The notes under the pieces: model-generated
What the model was told of the DNA's origin: nothing
The model's input: only the letters and a program-made list of their open reading frames with translations
Database searches by the model: none
Source of the DNA: Planctomycetota bacterium
GTDB taxonomy: Bacteria > Planctomycetota > Planctomycetia > Gemmatales > Gemmataceae
Direction: 5' to 3'
DNA: 8,487 bases
Assembly: GCA_016200155.1 (NCBI GenBank)
Contig: JACQFG010000248.1
Span: 1 to 8,487, forward strand
Shown: positions 6,693 through 8,487 of the stretch, in pieces
Layout of the letters: each line of letters opens with the position of its first letter
Numbering within the stretch: position 1 is the stretch's first letter
Position numbers and translations under genes: made by a program

Positions 6693-8081
6693 ATGCCTGA
6701 CATCCTTCCCGATCTGCTCACCGATGCCCAGACCACCGAGGAGCGCTTTCTGCGGCACATCTTCGTGCGCGATCAGATGGCCGAGTGGTCCAAGCAGCCG
6801 CTCATCATGGCCCGTGCCGACGGCGTCCATTACTGGGACGTCAATGGCAAGCGCTATTTCGACGCGCTGTCGGGCATTTACGTCGTGTCGGTCGGCCACA
6901 ACAACCAACGCGTGTTGTCGGCCTTGCGTGCGCAGCTCGACACCCTGTGCTTTTCGCCGCCGATGCATGGCACCAATCCGATCGCGGTACAACTGGCCAA
7001 CCTCCTGGCCGAATTGGCCCCCGGCGATTTGTCCGCGGTGAAATTCCAGTGCGGCGGCTCCGAGGTGACCGAAGCCGCGATCAAGCTCTCCCGGCAATAC
7101 CACCGCCTGACGGGCCATCCAGGCAAATACAAGATCATCAGTCGCTACCTGTCGTGGCATGGCTCCACGCTCGGCTCCCTGTCGGCGTCCGGCCTGAAGT
7201 CGCGCAAGACCGTCAACGAACCTTTGGCCCCCGGCTTCATCCATGTCTTCCCGCCGACCTGCTACCGCTGTCCGTTCAAGAAGAGCTATCCGGATTGCGA
7301 CATCACCTGTGCGACGCTTATCGGCGACGTGATCGAAATGGAGGACGCAGACACGGTGGCCGCCGTGATGGTCGAGCCGATCGGCCACACCGGCGGGATC
7401 ATCGACCCGCCGCCGGAATATCTGCCGGTGCTGCGCGAACTGTGCGATCGGCACAACGTCCTGTTGATCTTCGACGAAATTATCACGGGGGCGGGACGAA
7501 CGGGCCATCTGTTCGCCGCCGAGACGTTCGGCGTGGTGCCGGACGTGTTGTGCACCGCGAAGGGATTGTCGGGCGGTTACGCGCCCTTGTCCGCGATGAT
7601 CTGCCGCGAACCGATCGCCGATGCGTTCTGGGGGCCGCTGTCAGAAAACCCGGGATTTGTGGAGGGACACACGTTCGAGGGCAACCCCATCTCCTGTGCT
7701 GCGGGCCTTGCCGTGCTGCGCGAAATCCTGGAGCGCGACCTGTGCGGCAATGCGCGAGCACAGGGCGAGCGGTTGCGGGCCGGCTTCGAGCGGCTGGCGC
7801 GGAAATACGGCGTCATCGGCGATATCCGCGGCAAGGGGCTGCTCATGGGCATCGAGTTCGTGCGCGATCTGAAGACGAAGGAACCGTTCGCGGCGCAGAC
7901 GGCGTTCGGTGTGCGCGTTGGAAAACGGGCGTTGGCGCATGGCCTGTTGTGCCGTTTCGACCCGAACTGGCTAGCCTTCGGTCCGCCCCTGGTGATCACA
8001 ACGGAGCAGTTGGAGGAGATGCTGGCGGTGCTCGACCGCAGCATCGGCGAAACGCTCGCGGAGTTGAACGGCGCAGCTTGA
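6693..8081 (+). CDS. Class III PLP-dependent aminotransferase (omega-aminotransferase type)
   Basis: A 462-residue cytoplasmic enzyme, the normal length for class III aminotransferases, which move an amino group between an amino donor and a keto acid through pyridoxal phosphate. Visible family features: GGSEVTEAAIK at 121-131 (phosphate-binding region), SWHGST at 154-159, VEPI with Glu228, DEIITGAGRTG at 261-271 with Asp261 for the pyridine nitrogen, AKGLSGGYAPLSA with the Schiff-base Lys290, and HTFEGNP at 326-332 with Thr327 for the cofactor phosphate. Trp155 stands where many relatives have Tyr or Phe stacking on the cofactor ring. An insertion at 190-206 has four cysteines (C190, C193, C202, C206). 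The start at 6693 has only a weak GGTGA upstream (6685-6689), and no other in-frame start fits better. It is divergent from the AEH-like gene. The substrate cannot be read from the sequence; a beta-alanine, GABA-like or diamine donor with pyruvate is typical. Confidence 0.95.
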   Translation: MPDILPDLLTDAQTTEERFLRHIFVRDQMAEWSKQPLIMARADGVHYWDVNGKRYFDALSGIYVVSVGHNNQRVLSALRAQLDTLCFSPPMHGTNPIAVQLANLLAELAPGDLSAVKFQCGGSEVTEAAIKLSRQYHRLTGHPGKYKIISRYLSWHGSTLGSLSASGLKSRKTVNEPLAPGFIHVFPPTCYRCPFKKSYPDCDITCATLIGDVIEMEDADTVAAVMVEPIGHTGGIIDPPPEYLPVLRELCDRHNVLLIFDEIITGAGRTGHLFAAETFGVVPDVLCTAKGLSGGYAPLSAMICREPIADAFWGPLSENPGFVEGHTFEGNPISCAAGLAVLREILERDLCGNARAQGERLRAGFERLARKYGVIGDIRGKGLLMGIEFVRDLKTKEPFAAQTAFGVRVGKRALAHGLLCRFDPNWLAFGPPLVITTEQLEEMLAVLDRSIGETLAELNGAA

Positions 8082-8247
8082 CTTCATCGCTGTGCCGAAC
8101 GGGCTGCAGGTTTCGCCGGCCGGCCTGGTGACATGGCGTGTGCCCAGCGAATATGCCGATGCCGGCAGCGATTTCGTCCTGTCGGTGCGCAGTGCGTCGG
8201 GGCAGGAGACATTTCAAACGTTCACGATTCGGCTGCTGGACGATTGA
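8080..8247 (+). pseudogene. Start-less C-terminal remnant of an Ig/cadherin-like domain protein
   Basis: The plus frame from GAC 8080 to TGA 8245-8247 reads like a real protein end: DFIAVPNGLQVSPAG, then LVTWRVPSEYADAG, a beta-strand-rich stretch, and TFTIRLLDD. The PxGLxVSPxGLVTW pattern matches the Ig/cadherin-like modules common in large planctomycete secreted proteins (from memory). Codons are GC-ending like neighbouring genes. There is no ATG: a TGA in the same frame at 8065-8067 closes it upstream, and the only alternative start, GTG 8092, has no ribosome binding site. The fragment overlaps the aminotransferase stop by two bases and ends 11 nt before the tRNA 3' end. I read it as the leftover 3' end of a gene whose body was deleted or displaced. 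The alternative is chance, which the strong domain-like pattern makes less likely. Confidence 0.55.
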
Positions 8248-8258
8248 AGTGAAGAAGG

Positions 8259-8332
8259 GGTGGGTGACCGGACTCGAACCGGCGACAACCAGATCCACAA
8301 TCTGGAGCTCTAACCAACTGAGCTACACCCAC
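8259..8332 (-). tRNA. tRNA-His (anticodon GTG)
   Basis: The minus strand folds into a complete cloverleaf. The acceptor stem GTGGGTG/CACCCAC pairs at all 7 positions, the D arm is in TAGCTCAGTTGGTTAGAGCTC, the anticodon stem is CCAGA/TCTGG, and the T arm GCCGG-TTCGAGT-CCGGT closes with one G-T pair. The anticodon loop TTGTGGA (8300-8294) places GTG at 8298-8296, which reads His codons. An extra G at 8333 (G-1) faces discriminator C73 at 8259, the diagnostic identity pair of tRNA-His, so the mature 5' end is 8333. CCA is not encoded and must be added after transcription. It lies convergent to the aminotransferase gene. Confidence 0.97.
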
Positions 8333-8354
8333 CATGCGTGCGCCGCACTTTTTC

Positions 8355-8382
8355 ATCATAAAGCAAAGCCCCGGTTTGGCAA
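8355..8382 (-). promoter_or_regulatory. Sigma-70-type promoter of the tRNA-His gene
   Basis: On the minus strand TTGCCA (-35, 8382-8377) and TATGAT (-10, 8360-8355) are separated by 16 nt. Each matches the housekeeping consensus at 5 of 6 positions. The -10 ends 21 nt before the mature tRNA 5' end (G-1 at 8333), so a short leader would be removed by RNase P. It is the best promoter-like pair in the window. Confidence 0.7.
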
Positions 8383-8487
8383 GATTGTTCTGCCGTTCTG
8401 CTTCCGGCTTGCAACGTCGCTTTTCTTGAAGTGCCGTCTCGCTACAATTCCCCAGCGATCGGACAGTCGTAGGACAGGCAGCCTTGC

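Noticed and set aside
4319..6700. A 793-codon open frame on the plus strand opposite the AEH-like gene
   Set aside because: It mirrors the GC-rich codon bias of the real gene, shows no domain or signal, and the minus strand has a complete triad and a signal peptide.
7996..8298. 100-codon minus frame beginning MDLVVAGSSPVTHP
   Set aside because: A well-known false ORF produced by reading through a tRNA gene; the tRNA-His explains the sequence.

Overview
This window looks like chromosomal DNA from a planctomycete (Planctomycetota). The sequence is GC-rich. Its most telling feature is an ECF sigma factor gene overlapping a large membrane Ser/Thr kinase that has an anti-sigma-like zinc-finger N-terminus and a C-terminal WD40 domain, an arrangement characteristic of that phylum. 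The assignment rests on gene content and protein style, not on a database search.

Layout. Bases 1-4264 and on to 6373 form a run of minus-strand genes. In transcription order these are: a secreted alpha-amino acid ester hydrolase-like (CocE/S15) enzyme (6373-4418); a secreted HSL-family esterase (4264-3260); a possible 36-residue small ORF with a very strong ribosome binding site (3241-3131); an ECF sigma factor (2980-2378); and the kinase/WD40 protein (2381 to beyond base 1, 3' end outside the window). Sigma factor and kinase share an ATGA stop/start overlap. The two hydrolases form one plausible transcription unit. The roughly 280-bp gap before the sigma gene suggests that the regulatory pair is a separate unit.

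A 319-bp divergent intergenic region (6374-6692) contains a long two-armed inverted repeat. It separates the hydrolases from a plus-strand class III PLP-dependent aminotransferase (6693-8081). Directly after the aminotransferase stop lies a start-less C-terminal remnant of an Ig/cadherin-like domain protein (8080-8247). Next comes a minus-strand tRNA-His(GTG) gene with a good sigma-70-type promoter. The last ~100 bases hold the tRNA upstream region and possibly the start of another inverted repeat cut by the window edge.

How it fits together. The sigma/kinase pair is a signalling module: WD40/PEGA-like sensor outside the membrane, kinase inside, and a zinc-finger domain that could bind the partner sigma factor. 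The two exported hydrolases act on esters or amides outside the cytoplasm; the S15 enzyme keeps the residues that give alpha-amino acid ester hydrolases their preference for alpha-amino acyl groups. The cytoplasmic aminotransferase could process amino compounds, but any link to the hydrolases is inference from adjacency. I see no CRISPR array, transposase, phage gene or wholly novel system. The points most worth following are the AEH-type active site, the sigma/kinase fusion, the intergenic inverted repeat and the gene remnant beside the tRNA.
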